Made by a program: the position numbers and the translations under genes
Shown: positions 33,278-42,319 of the stretch, in pieces
Layout: each line of letters starts with the position of its first letter
Numbering within the stretch: position 1 is the stretch's first letter
Assembly (NCBI GenBank): GCA_024707405.1
Contig: JANPZU010000002.1
Coordinates: forward strand, 124,001 to 188,000
Source: Luteimonas sp.
GTDB lineage: Bacteria; Pseudomonadota; Gammaproteobacteria; Xanthomonadales; Xanthomonadaceae
Length of the DNA stretch: 64,000 nt
Reading direction: 5' to 3'
Notes under the pieces: model-generated
Database searches by the model: none
What the model saw: the letters and a program-made list of their open reading frames with translations, nothing else
What the model was told of the DNA's origin: nothing

Positions 33278-34192
33278 ATGTCACGCATCGAACCGACTGC
33301 CGTCCTCACCATCGCCATCTCTTCCCGGGCCTTGTTCGACCTGGAGGACAGCCACAGCCTGTTCGAGAGCGAGGGCATCGAGCCTTACGCCGAGTACCAG
33401 CGCAGCCGCGAGGACGACGTGCTGGAACCGGGCATCGCCTTCCCGCTGGTGCGGAAGCTGCTGGCGCTCAACCATGCGGCCCCGCCGGAAGCGCCCCGGG
33501 TCGAGGTGATCCTGCTCTCGCGCAATTCGGCCGACACCGGCCTGCGGATCTTCAATTCGATCCAGCACCACAAGCTGGCGATTTCGCGTGCGACGTTCAC
33601 CTCCGGCGAGCCGACGTGGCCATACATCCGGCCGTTCGGCGCACAGCTGTTCCTGTCGGCCAATCCGGAATCGGTGCGGCAGGCGCTGGCCAACGGCGTG
33701 GCAGCGGCGACCATCCTGCCTGCCAAGGCCTTGCCGGGGAACCTGGCCAGCGAACAGATCCGGATCGCGTTCGACGGTGATGCAGTGATCTTCGACGACG
33801 AGGGCGAGCGGGTATCGCGCGAGGGCGGGATCGAAGCCTTCCATCGCCACGAGCGCGAACGTGCGCGCGAGTTGCTGCTGGGCGGGCCATTCCGTGGCTT
33901 CCTGTCGGCCCTGCATGACCTGCAGGCGGCGTATCCGGCTGGCGAGGCTTCGCCGATCCGCACGGCGCTGGTCACGGCGCGCTCCGCGCCCGCGCACGAA
34001 CGCGTGATCCGCACGCTGCGTGAGTGGGGCGTGCGCCTGGACGAGGCGCTCTTCCTCGGCGGACGTGCGAAAGGCCCGTTCCTCGAGGCCTTCGGTGCCG
34101 ACATCTTCTTCGACGATTCCCAGCACAACATCGACAGCGCCCGCATGCATGTCGCGGCCGGCCACGTGCCGCACGGCGTATCGAACCTGTAG
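33278..34192 (+). CDS. 5'-nucleotidase, cytosolic type I-like
   Basis: A 304-residue protein of the bacterial 5'-nucleotidase family related to animal cN-I. It begins with LTIAISSRALFDLEDSHSLF (first aspartate-containing motif), with LLSRNSADTGLRIFNSIQHH and RIAFDGDAVIFDDEGERVSR (DxD-like HAD motif) in the middle and LFLGGRAKGPFLEAFGADIFFDDS near the end. It should dephosphorylate nucleoside monophosphates. The ATG at 33278 sits at the start of the conserved domain. Its stop codon TAG is part of a GTAG repeat remnant. It follows NAD kinase but is separated from it by a repeat doublet. Confidence 0.85.
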   Translation: MSRIEPTAVLTIAISSRALFDLEDSHSLFESEGIEPYAEYQRSREDDVLEPGIAFPLVRKLLALNHAAPPEAPRVEVILLSRNSADTGLRIFNSIQHHKLAISRATFTSGEPTWPYIRPFGAQLFLSANPESVRQALANGVAAATILPAKALPGNLASEQIRIAFDGDAVIFDDEGERVSREGGIEAFHRHERERARELLLGGPFRGFLSALHDLQAAYPAGEASPIRTALVTARSAPAHERVIRTLREWGVRLDEALFLGGRAKGPFLEAFGADIFFDDSQHNIDSARMHVAAGHVPHGVSNL

Positions 34193-34206
34193 GGCGGGTC
34201 GCGCCA
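34189..34206 (+). repeat. Truncated GTAG repeat forming a stop codon
   Basis: GTAG followed by GGCGGGTC equals the left arm of the repeat at 63852. The right arm is not conserved here (GCGCC follows). The TAG of GTAG is the stop codon of the 5'-nucleotidase gene. Confidence 0.5.
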
Positions 34207-34271
34207 GTCGTCATTGCCAGACGCTTGGATGAGGAACGCGCCGCCGCGCGTGATGCTGGTGAATGTCTGGG

Positions 34272-34844
34272 CTACTCACCACCCAGAGCATTTCGCAAGT
34301 TGGGAATGCCCTGCACCGGCAAGCGGATATCCGACAGCTTCCAGCGCAATCCCTTGCGGGTGAACACGAAGATGGTCTCGCCGGTGCGCGCATCGGTGAC
34401 CGTGGCAGTGAAACGTGCATGGGACTCGAACCGGTAGTGTGCGTCCTGCAGCGGTCGTGCAAGATCCCCTTCGGCATCAGGTGCGGGTCGGGGCGTTCCG
34501 GAAGCGAGGTTCCAGGCCTTGCGTCCTTGCATGAGCGCGCCAAGTCCGATCGGCGTGACCATGGCATCGACGGCCGCATCGCTGACGCTGCCTGCAACGA
34601 ACATGCCCACCGCGCCCAGCACGCTGGACTGCACGTCGTCGCCCGCCTTGCGCAGCATCGCATCGCGTACCTGGCGCTTGAGGCTGGCACGCAGCGGGGG
34701 GAAGTCGACGTGCCTGGAAAGCGAGCGGGCATCCTCGTTGCGGACGGCGTCGCGGATCGCATTCACGGCCAGGAACGGCCCGGCGATGGCATAGCCGAGC
34801 ATCGCCACGGCGAGCAGTGTCGCGATCCACAACGCCTTCTTCAT
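34272..34844 (-). CDS. DUF2939 family membrane-anchored protein
   Basis: The 190-residue protein has one N-terminal hydrophobic helix (ALWIATLLAVAMLGYAIAGPFL). AVNAIRDAVRNEDARSLSRHVDFPPLRASLKRQV follows and is the characteristic DUF2939 sequence. Function is unknown; the fold is outside the cytoplasm if the helix is an anchor. The ATG at 34844 is the start of the hydrophobic helix; a longer frame from 34904 lacks a ribosome site. It lies 4 bases after the DUF2461 gene and is the last gene of the long minus-strand operon. Confidence 0.8.
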   Translation of the reverse strand: MKKALWIATLLAVAMLGYAIAGPFLAVNAIRDAVRNEDARSLSRHVDFPPLRASLKRQVRDAMLRKAGDDVQSSVLGAVGMFVAGSVSDAAVDAMVTPIGLGALMQGRKAWNLASGTPRPAPDAEGDLARPLQDAHYRFESHARFTATVTDARTGETIFVFTRKGLRWKLSDIRLPVQGIPNLRNALGGE

Positions 34845-34848
34845 GCGG

Positions 34849-35535
34849 TCAGAATTCCAGGTCGAGGGCTGCGCACAGATAGTCCACGAATGGCCCCAGG
34901 GCATGCAGATCCTTCGACAAGGCCTTGAGCAGGGTGGTTCCGGTCATGGTCGCGTCGTCGAGCGACCGCCAGAACACCCAGTTGCGATGCTTGAGGTCGT
35001 CGATGAATTCGAAATCTGCAGGGAAGCCGCGTGGCGGACGCACCAGTGTTTCGCTGTCGTCCATGTCGAATCGGCGGCGCAGGGCAGGTGCATGTGCCGA
35101 CGCCTTCCAACTCCCCGGGTTGTCGAGGATGAACTGGCGCACGCGGCGCTGGGTGTCCGGCTCCGGATGCCACAGGCCGGCACCGACGAAACTGCCGCCG
35201 GGCTGCAGGTGTACGTAGAACGATGGGGCGGCGACCTCGCGCCGGCGCTCGTGGAACAGGCGTGCGCCCTGCCATGGTTTGTACGGCGCCTTGTCGCCCG
35301 AGAAACGCGTGTCGCGCTGGATCCGGAACAGCGAACCGCCGACGAGCTTTGGATCCGAGCGGAAGTGCGAACTCACGTCCGACAGCGGTGCCTGCAGGTC
35401 GCCGAGCAGGCGCTGGAACGGTTCGCGCACGTGCGCTTCGTAGTCGGCCTTGTGGGACTGGAACCATGCGCGCTCGTTGTTTCGCGCGAGTCCGCGCAGG
35501 AACTTGAAGCTCTTGTCGCTGAAATAGCGGCTCAT
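34849..35535 (-). CDS. DUF2461 family protein (TIGR02453)
   Basis: A 228-residue cytoplasmic protein that fits DUF2461: YFSDKSFKFLRGLARNNERAWF at the N-terminus, then DVSSHFRSDPKLVGGSLFRI, RFSGDKAPYKPWQGARLF and FYVHLQPGGSFVGAGLWHPE. The family is widespread and its function is unknown. The ATG at 35535 overlaps the stop of the exonuclease I gene by four bases (ATGA), so the two are coupled. Confidence 0.85.
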   Translation of the reverse strand: MSRYFSDKSFKFLRGLARNNERAWFQSHKADYEAHVREPFQRLLGDLQAPLSDVSSHFRSDPKLVGGSLFRIQRDTRFSGDKAPYKPWQGARLFHERRREVAAPSFYVHLQPGGSFVGAGLWHPEPDTQRRVRQFILDNPGSWKASAHAPALRRRFDMDDSETLVRPPRGFPADFEFIDDLKHRNWVFWRSLDDATMTGTTLLKALSKDLHALGPFVDYLCAALDLEF

Positions 35536-36968
35536 GCCAGTGCCTCCTGCAACTCGCGGCCCCATGCGTCCAGGGCGTCCAGCACGCCGGCCTTGTCCGG
35601 GCGCTGCCCGCGCAGTGTCTCTATCTCGGCGAAATAGGTGTTGAAGTCGTTTTCCGACAGCACGGTTCCGTCGGCCAGTCGCATCCGCCGGTAGTCGTCC
35701 CAGCGTGAACGCTCCGATGCATCGAGCGTGTCGGGCCAGTTGCGGGCGCGGTAGCGGAACAGCAGTTCGTCCATGCGCGGGTCGCGGAAACCGAAGCGTC
35801 GCGTCGCGAGGGCTTGCGGTGGGGTGGCACGCACGTCAGGGAACAGGCGTTTGTCGGCATCGGGAATGAAGCCGTCGTAGAGGGCGCCATCTGCGTCGGT
35901 CGGCGGGAACTCGCGTTCGAGTGCATACACCCGGCGGATCTTTTCGGCCAGCGCCGGGCCGGCGGCACGCAACCGCGATGCGCGGTGCTCCACTTGCGAA
36001 GGTTCGATGTCGAGGCGCGCGAAGTCCTCGCTGCGCAGATAGCTCCACGGCACCAGGGCGGGGCAGCGGTTGAGGTGGACTTCCTTCAGCGCAACCCGTG
36101 ATTCGCCCTCCGGCAACTGGTCGGCGCGCACGTACAGGCGCGCGGCGATGTCCTCCGCCGGCAGGTCGAGCAGCGCATCGGGCTCGGTGGCGAGGTCGAA
36201 CACGACCACGCGGCTCTCGATCCTGGGATGCCTCGTCAGTGGCAGCACGGGGGCTGCGCACAAGCGCGATGCCGGGTAACGCTGCGAGACATGCAGCAGC
36301 GGCGTCATCGTGATGCTGTCGAGAAGGTTCGCCGCGAAGCGCTTGTCGCGCAATTGCAGGGCGTAGTCCCAGAGCTTTGGCTGGGCCTGGCGGAAGAGGC
36401 GGGCGAGGCCGATCAAGGCACGCACGTCCGATAGTGCCTCGTGTGCGTCGCCGGAACGCACACCGTTGGCTTCGGCCAGGTGCTCCAGCTTGAACGACGT
36501 GCCCTTACCATCCTCGCGTTGCGGCCATGCGATGCCATCCGGCCGCAGGGCGTGCATCAACCGCAGCGCGTCGAGAAGATCCCAGCGTGAGTTGCCGCCG
36601 CGCCATTCGCGTTCATAGGCATCGTGGAAATTGCGGTACAGGCCGAAGCGGATGAACTCGTCGTCGAACCGCAGCGAGTTGTAGCCCAGCGTGCAGGTCT
36701 GCGGACGCGACATTTCCTCGGAGATGCGGGCGAAGGCCTCGGCTTCCGGAACACCCTCGGCCAAGGCATGTTGTGGCGTAAGTCCGGTGACCATGCTGGC
36801 CCCTGGCGAGGGCAACAGGTCGTCGGCGGGACGGACGAGGAAGTCGATCGGCTCCTCGATCTCGTTCAGGGCCACGTCGGTGCGGATGGCCGCGAACTGG
36901 GCGATGCGCGTGCGACGCGGGTCGGCGCCGAAGGTTTCCAGATCGTAGAAGAGGAAGCTCTCGCTCAC
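35532..36968 (-). CDS. sbcB: Exodeoxyribonuclease I
   Basis: Exonuclease I digests single-stranded DNA 3' to 5' in recombination and mismatch repair. The 478-residue protein starts with the DEDDh exonuclease motif I YDLETFGADPRRTRIAQFAA; motif II is in LGYNSLRFDDEFIRFGLYRN and motif III around GDAHEALSDVRALIGLA. The SH3-like and helical C-terminal parts (YPASRLCAAPVLPLTRHP, RRFGFRDPRMDELLFRYRAR) follow. The start is GTG at 36968, whose last bases form the stop TGA of kmo (GTGA overlap). It is translationally coupled to a tryptophan-catabolism gene, an unusual setting. Confidence 0.95.
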   Translation of the reverse strand: MSESFLFYDLETFGADPRRTRIAQFAAIRTDVALNEIEEPIDFLVRPADDLLPSPGASMVTGLTPQHALAEGVPEAEAFARISEEMSRPQTCTLGYNSLRFDDEFIRFGLYRNFHDAYEREWRGGNSRWDLLDALRLMHALRPDGIAWPQREDGKGTSFKLEHLAEANGVRSGDAHEALSDVRALIGLARLFRQAQPKLWDYALQLRDKRFAANLLDSITMTPLLHVSQRYPASRLCAAPVLPLTRHPRIESRVVVFDLATEPDALLDLPAEDIAARLYVRADQLPEGESRVALKEVHLNRCPALVPWSYLRSEDFARLDIEPSQVEHRASRLRAAGPALAEKIRRVYALEREFPPTDADGALYDGFIPDADKRLFPDVRATPPQALATRRFGFRDPRMDELLFRYRARNWPDTLDASERSRWDDYRRMRLADGTVLSENDFNTYFAEIETLRGQRPDKAGVLDALDAWGRELQEALA

Positions 36969-38326
36969 GCGGGCGTGTCCTCCAGCAAGGCAAGCCGGGA
37001 CAGCACGTCCGCATCGACGGCGGGCCAGTCGATCGCGTCGAGGTGGTCGATCCCGGTGGTGGCGCGTTGCAGGATGCTGCGCTGGATCTCGCTGCGTTCC
37101 AGTGCGACCGCATACGGGATGCGCATGAAGCTGACCATCGCGTAGTGAGGCACGAACCGCCCGGGATGACGTTCCTGCAGGACGAGTTCGAGCGCACGTT
37201 GCAGACGATAGTCGGCATCGTCCACGCGGTCGCGCATCTCCAGGTAGTTCTCCAGCGCCATGTGCTGGATCGCGGCGGCATTGGGCATGCGCTCGGCTTC
37301 GAAGGCAGTGAAGGCGGCCTTGAAGTCGGTGCCTGTGTCGAGATGGTTGGCCAGTGCCACGCAATCCTCGAACGCGCAATTCATGCCCTGGCCGTGGAAC
37401 GGCACCATCGCGTGGGCGGCATCGCCGACAAGTACGGCCTGTCCACCGAGGTGCCAGCGCTGCAGATAAAGAGTGGCGAGCATGCCGGTGGGGTTGCGGT
37501 CGTAGTCGGTTTCGAGCTGCGGGATCAGCGGCACAGCATCGGGGAAATCACTGGCGAAGAACGCCGCGGCGGTTTCGCCGTCGGGCACCGTCTCGAAGCT
37601 CGGATGCGGCCCCTTGTGCGGCATGAACAGGGTGACGGTGAAGGTGCGTTCGTCGTTCGGTAGTGCAATGCACATGTAATGGCCCCGCGGCCAGATGTGC
37701 AGCGCGTTCTGCTCGATACGGAAGCTGCCGCCGGGACCGGGCGGGATTTCGAGTTCCTTGTAGCCGTGGTCAAGCCATTCCGGGCGTTCGCCCAGGTCGG
37801 CTTGCCGCGCCATCTCCGCGCGAAGCGTGGAGCCGGCGCCATCGGCACCGACCAGCGCAACGAAGGGATGCGTCTCCTCCTGGCCGTCGCCCTTGACCAC
37901 GATGGCATTGCGATCGAAATCGACATGGTCGAGCCGTCGGTCGAAATGCAGGGTCGCCCCGGCGGCCTCGGCGGCTTCGATCAGCACGATGTTCAACTCG
38001 CCGCGGTTGATCGACCAGATCACTTCGCTGTCGTCGCGGCCATAACGCTGCAATTCCGGCTCGCCGCCGAGCGGATGCACCATGCGGCCGCGCATCATCA
38101 CCGCCTGTGCCATCACGCCGAGGTCGGCGCCGGCCTGCCTCAGCGCATGCAGGCCGCGTTCGGCGAGCGCGAGGTTGATCGAACGTCCACCGGCATAGCC
38201 ATGCAGGCGCGGGTCGCCGCGGCGCTCGAACACATCGACCTTCCAGCCACGTTGCGCCAGCAGGGTGGCGAGCAGGGCGCCCGCCAGTCCGGCGCCGATG
38301 ATGGTGATGTGCTTGGCGTCGCTCAT
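36965..38326 (-). CDS. kmo: Kynurenine 3-monooxygenase
   Basis: A flavoprotein hydroxylase that turns L-kynurenine into 3-hydroxykynurenine with NADPH and oxygen. The 453-residue protein begins with the FAD-binding ITIIGAGLAGALLATLLAQR and has YAGGRSINLALAERGLHALR, VGADGAGSTLRAEM and VLVGDAAHAMVPFHGQGMNC. The last is the second FAD motif with GD. The length and the C-terminal segment match the bacterial enzyme. It overlaps kynU upstream and sbcB downstream by four bases each. Confidence 0.94.
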   Translation of the reverse strand: MSDAKHITIIGAGLAGALLATLLAQRGWKVDVFERRGDPRLHGYAGGRSINLALAERGLHALRQAGADLGVMAQAVMMRGRMVHPLGGEPELQRYGRDDSEVIWSINRGELNIVLIEAAEAAGATLHFDRRLDHVDFDRNAIVVKGDGQEETHPFVALVGADGAGSTLRAEMARQADLGERPEWLDHGYKELEIPPGPGGSFRIEQNALHIWPRGHYMCIALPNDERTFTVTLFMPHKGPHPSFETVPDGETAAAFFASDFPDAVPLIPQLETDYDRNPTGMLATLYLQRWHLGGQAVLVGDAAHAMVPFHGQGMNCAFEDCVALANHLDTGTDFKAAFTAFEAERMPNAAAIQHMALENYLEMRDRVDDADYRLQRALELVLQERHPGRFVPHYAMVSFMRIPYAVALERSEIQRSILQRATTGIDHLDAIDWPAVDADVLSRLALLEDTPA

Positions 38327-39600
38327 GGGTTGGCGTCCTGCCAGTGTTCGACCGCTTGCGCGAAGCGCAGCACGTCGGCGTGGGTGTTGTAGAGCGGCGT
38401 GGGCGAGATGCGGATGACATCGGGTTCGCGCCAGTCTCCGACGATGCCCTGCGCGCCGAGATGCTCGAACAGGGCGCGGCCCTGCTCGCGGCCACCGGTG
38501 ACACGCAGCGAGAGCTGGCAGCCGCGCTGGGCGGGATCGGTTGGCGTGACGATCTGCAATGTCTCCGACAACCGGGCACGGATCAGCGATTCGAGGTAAC
38601 CGGTCAGTCGTTCGGACTTCAGACGCAGCGCGTCCATGCCTGCACGCGCGAACAGATCCAGCGATGCGCGCAGCGGAGCGAGCCCCAGGATCGGCGGGTT
38701 GCTGAGCTGCCAGCCGTCGGCGCCGGGCGTGGGCACGAAATCCGGGCCCATCCGGAAACGGGTGGATTGCTCATGCCCCCACCAACCGGCGAAGCGCGGG
38801 CGGTCGGTGCGTGCATGGCGTTCGTGCACGAAGGCCCCGGCAACGGCGCCCGGCCCGGAGTTCATGTACTTGTAATGGCACCAGACTGCGAAGTCCGCGC
38901 CACTGTCGTGCAGTTGCAGAGGCAGGTTGCCGACCGCATGGGCAAGGTCGAAGCCGGCGATCGCGCCCACGTCGTGCGTGATGCGTGCGATCTCTTTCAA
39001 GTCGAAGGCCTGTCCGGTGCGGTATTGCACGCCGGGCCACAGCACCAGGGCCAGGCGCTTGCCGTTCTCGCGGATCGCGCGCTCGATGGCGGCCATCGAG
39101 AACGTGCCGTCCGTGTTGTCGGGCTGTACCTCGATCAGCGTGTGTTCCGGCGGCAGGCCGCGGTACTTCAGCTGCGATTCCACCGCATAGCGGTCGGAGG
39201 GGAAGCTGCCGGCTTCGATGAGGATCGCGGTGCGCTCGATGGTCGGTTGGTAGAAGCTGACCATCAGCAGGTGTAGGTTGGCGGTCAGCGAATTCATCGC
39301 CACCACTTCCGAGGGCTGCGCGCCGACCACGGCAGCCAACGAGTCGCGCACCAGCTCGTGGTACGGCATCCATTGCGCCTGTCCGGTGAAGTGGCCTTCC
39401 ACCGCTTCGGTCGCCCACTTGTCCAGCACTTCATCGACATGCGCCCGCGCGCCACGCGGCTGCAGGCCAAGGGAGTTGCCGCAGAAGTACGCCTGTTCGG
39501 CGCCGCCGTGGCGCGGGATCAGGAACTCGTCGCGGAAGCTGCGCAGCGGATCGGCATCGTCCAGCGCACGTGCGTGGTCATCGGAAAAGAGATCGGTCAT
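38323..39600 (-). CDS. kynU: Kynureninase
   Basis: A pyridoxal-phosphate enzyme that splits 3-hydroxykynurenine to 3-hydroxyanthranilate and alanine. The 425-residue protein shows YFCGNSLGLQPRGA near the start, the PLP-binding lysine in WCHYKYMNSGPGAVAGAF near residue 240, and FDLAHAVGNLPLQLHDSGAD with the PLP-pyridine aspartate. It follows the ACMSD gene by 7 bases and overlaps kmo by four. Confidence 0.95.
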   Translation of the reverse strand: MTDLFSDDHARALDDADPLRSFRDEFLIPRHGGAEQAYFCGNSLGLQPRGARAHVDEVLDKWATEAVEGHFTGQAQWMPYHELVRDSLAAVVGAQPSEVVAMNSLTANLHLLMVSFYQPTIERTAILIEAGSFPSDRYAVESQLKYRGLPPEHTLIEVQPDNTDGTFSMAAIERAIRENGKRLALVLWPGVQYRTGQAFDLKEIARITHDVGAIAGFDLAHAVGNLPLQLHDSGADFAVWCHYKYMNSGPGAVAGAFVHERHARTDRPRFAGWWGHEQSTRFRMGPDFVPTPGADGWQLSNPPILGLAPLRASLDLFARAGMDALRLKSERLTGYLESLIRARLSETLQIVTPTDPAQRGCQLSLRVTGGREQGRALFEHLGAQGIVGDWREPDVIRISPTPLYNTHADVLRFAQAVEHWQDANP

Positions 39601-39607
39601 GGGGTGC

Positions 39608-40633
39608 CTATGCGAACCGGGACTGCGACAGCCCCAGCCATTCCAGCGCAGTGCCGTGGTAGAGGCGGGCGCGTGCGGTGTCGTCGAGTGCGATTTCCTC
39701 GATGCCCGCCCCGGGCACCTGTTCGCCCAACGGGAACGGGTAGTCGGTGCCCAGCATCACGCGCTCGACGCCGCAGGTGTCGAGCAGGTAACGCAATGCG
39801 GCGGGATCGGCCACCCACGAGTCGAAGTACATGCGCTTGAGGTAGTCGCGCGGGTTGTGCGGGTTGTCGGTGGCGACGAGGTCGGGCCGCATGTTGAAGC
39901 CGTGTTCGATGCGACCGATGGTGTAGGGGAAGCTGCCGCCACCATGCGCCATGCAGACCTTCAGTTTCGGCAGGCGTTCCAGCACGCCACCGAACACGAG
40001 CGAGCACGCCGCGCGTGATTGCTCCGCCGGCATGCCGACCAGCCACGGCAGCCAGTACTTGGGCATGGTGTCGGTGCCCATCATGTCCCACGGGTGCACC
40101 AGTATGGCCGCGCCAAGGTCGGCGGCGGCCTCGAAGAACGGGAACAGTTCCGGTGCGTCGAGGTTCCAGTGCTGCCCATCGGGCAGGTGCACGTGCGAGC
40201 CGATCTGCACGCCCTGCAATCCGAGTTGGTCGATGCAGCGTTCGAGCTCCTGCACCGCCAGCCGCGGCGACTGCAGCGGCACCGTGCCGATGCCGGCGTA
40301 GTGGCGCGGATAGTCGCGGCAGGTCTGCGCCATGTGGTCGTTGAGTGCCTGGTGCAGTTCCAGCGCGTGCTGAGGCTTGGCCCAGTAGCTGAACATCACC
40401 GGCACGGTGCTGATGACCTGCACCTGCACGCCGAAGCGCGCGTAATCGTCGATGCGCTCCTGCGCGTCCCAGGTCTTCGACCAGATCTCGCGGAAGAACT
40501 TGCCGTCCTTGTAGATGCGATGGCGGCCGTCGTCGGTGTGGTGGATGACGGGGAAGCGCGCGTCGCCGTACTTCGCGGCAAGATCCGGCCAGTCGCGTGG
40601 CAGGTAATGGGCGTGGATGTCGATCTTGAGCAT
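39608..40633 (-). CDS. 2-amino-3-carboxymuconate-6-semialdehyde decarboxylase (ACMSD)
   Basis: A zinc amidohydrolase-fold decarboxylase of 341 residues. It turns the ring-opened product of 3-hydroxyanthranilate into 2-aminomuconate semialdehyde, releasing CO2. Metal ligands: IDIHAHYLP (H-x-H), ILVHPWDMMG, MAHGGGSFPY and the final aspartate in VMLGTDYPFPLG. The start ATG 40633 is at the start of the fold. It stands in pathway order between the dioxygenase gene and kynU, with gaps of 14 and 7 bases. Confidence 0.95.
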   Translation of the reverse strand: MLKIDIHAHYLPRDWPDLAAKYGDARFPVIHHTDDGRHRIYKDGKFFREIWSKTWDAQERIDDYARFGVQVQVISTVPVMFSYWAKPQHALELHQALNDHMAQTCRDYPRHYAGIGTVPLQSPRLAVQELERCIDQLGLQGVQIGSHVHLPDGQHWNLDAPELFPFFEAAADLGAAILVHPWDMMGTDTMPKYWLPWLVGMPAEQSRAACSLVFGGVLERLPKLKVCMAHGGGSFPYTIGRIEHGFNMRPDLVATDNPHNPRDYLKRMYFDSWVADPAALRYLLDTCGVERVMLGTDYPFPLGEQVPGAGIEEIALDDTARARLYHGTALEWLGLSQSRFA

Positions 40634-40647
40634 GGCCGCTCCGTGGC

Positions 40648-41196
40648 TCAGGTGATGTCGGCCTGCGAATCCGCCTTCATCTCGTACCGATTCGGTCGCG
40701 GGTTGAGGTGGCCGCAGGCCTTGCAGGTGCGCAGTTCGTCGCTGCGGTAGAATCGTTCGAACACACGGAAGAAGTCCTGCTCGATGTCGTCGAGGTGGAA
40801 GTACTCTTCGTACACCTTTTCGTTGCACTGTTCGCAGAACCACAGCAGGCCGTCGTCTTCGTGCGGCAGGCGTTTGCGCTCGATCACCAGCCCGATCGAA
40901 TCCGGGCCGCGCTGCGGCGAGTGCGGCACTTTCGGCGGCAGCAGGAAGGTCTCGCCGGCGCGGATCGGAATGTCGCGCACCTTTCCGTCCTCCTGGATGC
41001 GCAGCGTCATCTCTCCTTCCAACTGGTAGAACCACTCGGGGCCTTCTTCCCAATGGTAGTCCGTGCGCGCATTCGGGCCGCCGACGATCATCACGATGAA
41101 GTCGCCGTCGTAGAGGCACTTGTTGCCGACCGGCGGCTTGAGCAGGTGGCGATGTTCGTCGATCCACTGCTGGAAGTTGAGCGGTGCGGGAATCAT
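40648..41196 (-). CDS. 3-hydroxyanthranilate 3,4-dioxygenase
   Basis: A cupin dioxygenase that opens the ring of 3-hydroxyanthranilate. The 182-residue protein carries the iron ligands in [17 protein letters not shown] (H, E) and [13 protein letters not shown] (H). In the C-terminal part, two C-x-x-C pairs (CEQCNE and CKACGH) form the rubredoxin-like iron or zinc site of the bacterial enzyme. It lies 4 bases after the deaminase gene. Confidence 0.95.
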   Translation of the reverse strand: MIPAPLNFQQWIDEHRHLLKPPVGNKCLYDGDFIVMIVGGPNARTDYHWEEGPEWFYQLEGEMTLRIQEDGKVRDIPIRAGETFLLPPKVPHSPQRGPDSIGLVIERKRLPHEDDGLLWFCEQCNEKVYEEYFHLDDIEQDFFRVFERFYRSDELRTCKACGHLNPRPNRYEMKADSQADIT

Positions 41197-41200
41197 GTCG

Positions 41201-41629
41201 CTACTCCTTCGGCGCCGCGATGCACTTGAGCTCGATGGCGATCGGCGTGGGCAGCGCGGTGATGCCCAGCGTGGTGCGGCAGGGCGCGGTGGCGGGGTCG
41301 GGGAAGTACTCGGCCCAGACCGCGTTGTAGGCAGCGAAATCGCGTGCCATGTCGGTGAGGTAGACGGTCACGTCCACCAGGTCTTCCCAGCGGGTGCCGC
41401 TGGCCTCGAGCACTGCGCGCACGTTGGCGAACACGGCATGCGTCTGCGCTGTGATGTCGTAGCTGCGCAGCTTGCCATCGGGATTGGTTTCGTTGCCGGG
41501 AATCGAATTGGTCGCGGGATCGCGCGGCCCGATGCCGGAGAGGAACAGCAGATCGCCCACGCGGCGCGCATGCGGATAGCTGCCCACGGCCTTCGGTGCA
41601 GACGCGGCGTGGATGCCTGCGCCGACCAT
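41201..41629 (-). CDS. RidA family protein, probable 2-aminomuconate deaminase
   Basis: A 142-residue Rid-family protein with [40 protein letters not shown] and [20 protein letters not shown]. In kynurenine and 2-nitrobenzoate clusters, this subgroup removes ammonia from 2-aminomuconate to give 4-oxalocrotonate. The setting between the carbonic anhydrase and the dioxygenase supports that reading over a general enamine deaminase. Its start shares one base with the stop of the carbonic anhydrase gene. Confidence 0.87.
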   Translation of the reverse strand: MVGAGIHAASAPKAVGSYPHARRVGDLLFLSGIGPRDPATNSIPGNETNPDGKLRSYDITAQTHAVFANVRAVLEASGTRWEDLVDVTVYLTDMARDFAAYNAVWAEYFPDPATAPCRTTLGITALPTPIAIELKCIAAPKE

Positions 41630-42291
41630 CAGCGATCCTCCCGGTCGATGCGGATGCGGGCGAGGGCGGGCGCGTACTGTCCGGCCAGTGCCAGCTCGCT
41701 GTCGATGTCCAGGCCTAGGTCGTGCACGCGGCCGTCGCGCAGCGTGTAGACCCAGCCGTAGACATGCACGTTCTGCCCGCGCGCCCATGCGTCGCGGACG
41801 ATGGTGGTCTCGCACACGTTGGTGACCTGTTCGAGCACGTTGAGCTCGCACAGGCGGTCGTGGCGCAGGCCTTCGTCGTCGATCTGTGCCAGCACGTCGT
41901 CGTGCTTGTTCGACACGTCCTTGACGTGGCGGATCCAGTTGTCGGCCAGTCCCACTCGCATGCCTTTCAATGCGGCCAGCACGCCACCGCAACCGTAGTG
42001 GCCGACGACGAGGATATGCTCGACCTTCAGCACATCGACCGCGAACTGGATCACCGACAGGCAGTTGAGGTCGGTGTGCACCACGACATTGGCGATGTTG
42101 CGATGGACGAACACCTCCCCCGGCGCCATGTCGACGATCTGGTTGGCAGGCACGCGTGAATCGGAGCAGCCGATCCAGAGGAACTTGGGCGTCTGGATTG
42201 CCGCGAGGCGCTTGAAGAACGCCGGATCCTCGGCCTCGATGCGGGAGGCCCAGGCTTCGTTCTTCTCCAGCAGTTCGTCGAGTCGGCTCAT
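41629..42291 (-). CDS. can: Beta-carbonic anhydrase
   Basis: Interconverts CO2 and bicarbonate. The 220-residue beta-class enzyme has zinc ligands in WIGCSDSRVPANQI (Cys, Asp dyad Arg) and VVGHYGCGGVLAALKG (His, Cys), with the Can/CynT-like FVHRNIANVVVHTDLNCLSV between them. It is embedded among kynurenine pathway genes: 28 bases after the aldehyde dehydrogenase gene and overlapping the RidA gene by one base. The pathway releases CO2 at the ACMSD step, so a local use is possible, but the enzyme may serve general needs. Confidence 0.93.
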   Translation of the reverse strand: MSRLDELLEKNEAWASRIEAEDPAFFKRLAAIQTPKFLWIGCSDSRVPANQIVDMAPGEVFVHRNIANVVVHTDLNCLSVIQFAVDVLKVEHILVVGHYGCGGVLAALKGMRVGLADNWIRHVKDVSNKHDDVLAQIDDEGLRHDRLCELNVLEQVTNVCETTIVRDAWARGQNVHVYGWVYTLRDGRVHDLGLDIDSELALAGQYAPALARIRIDREDR

Positions 42292-42319
42292 CGGGGTTCC
42301 CGTGGTGGCATGGCCGGCA

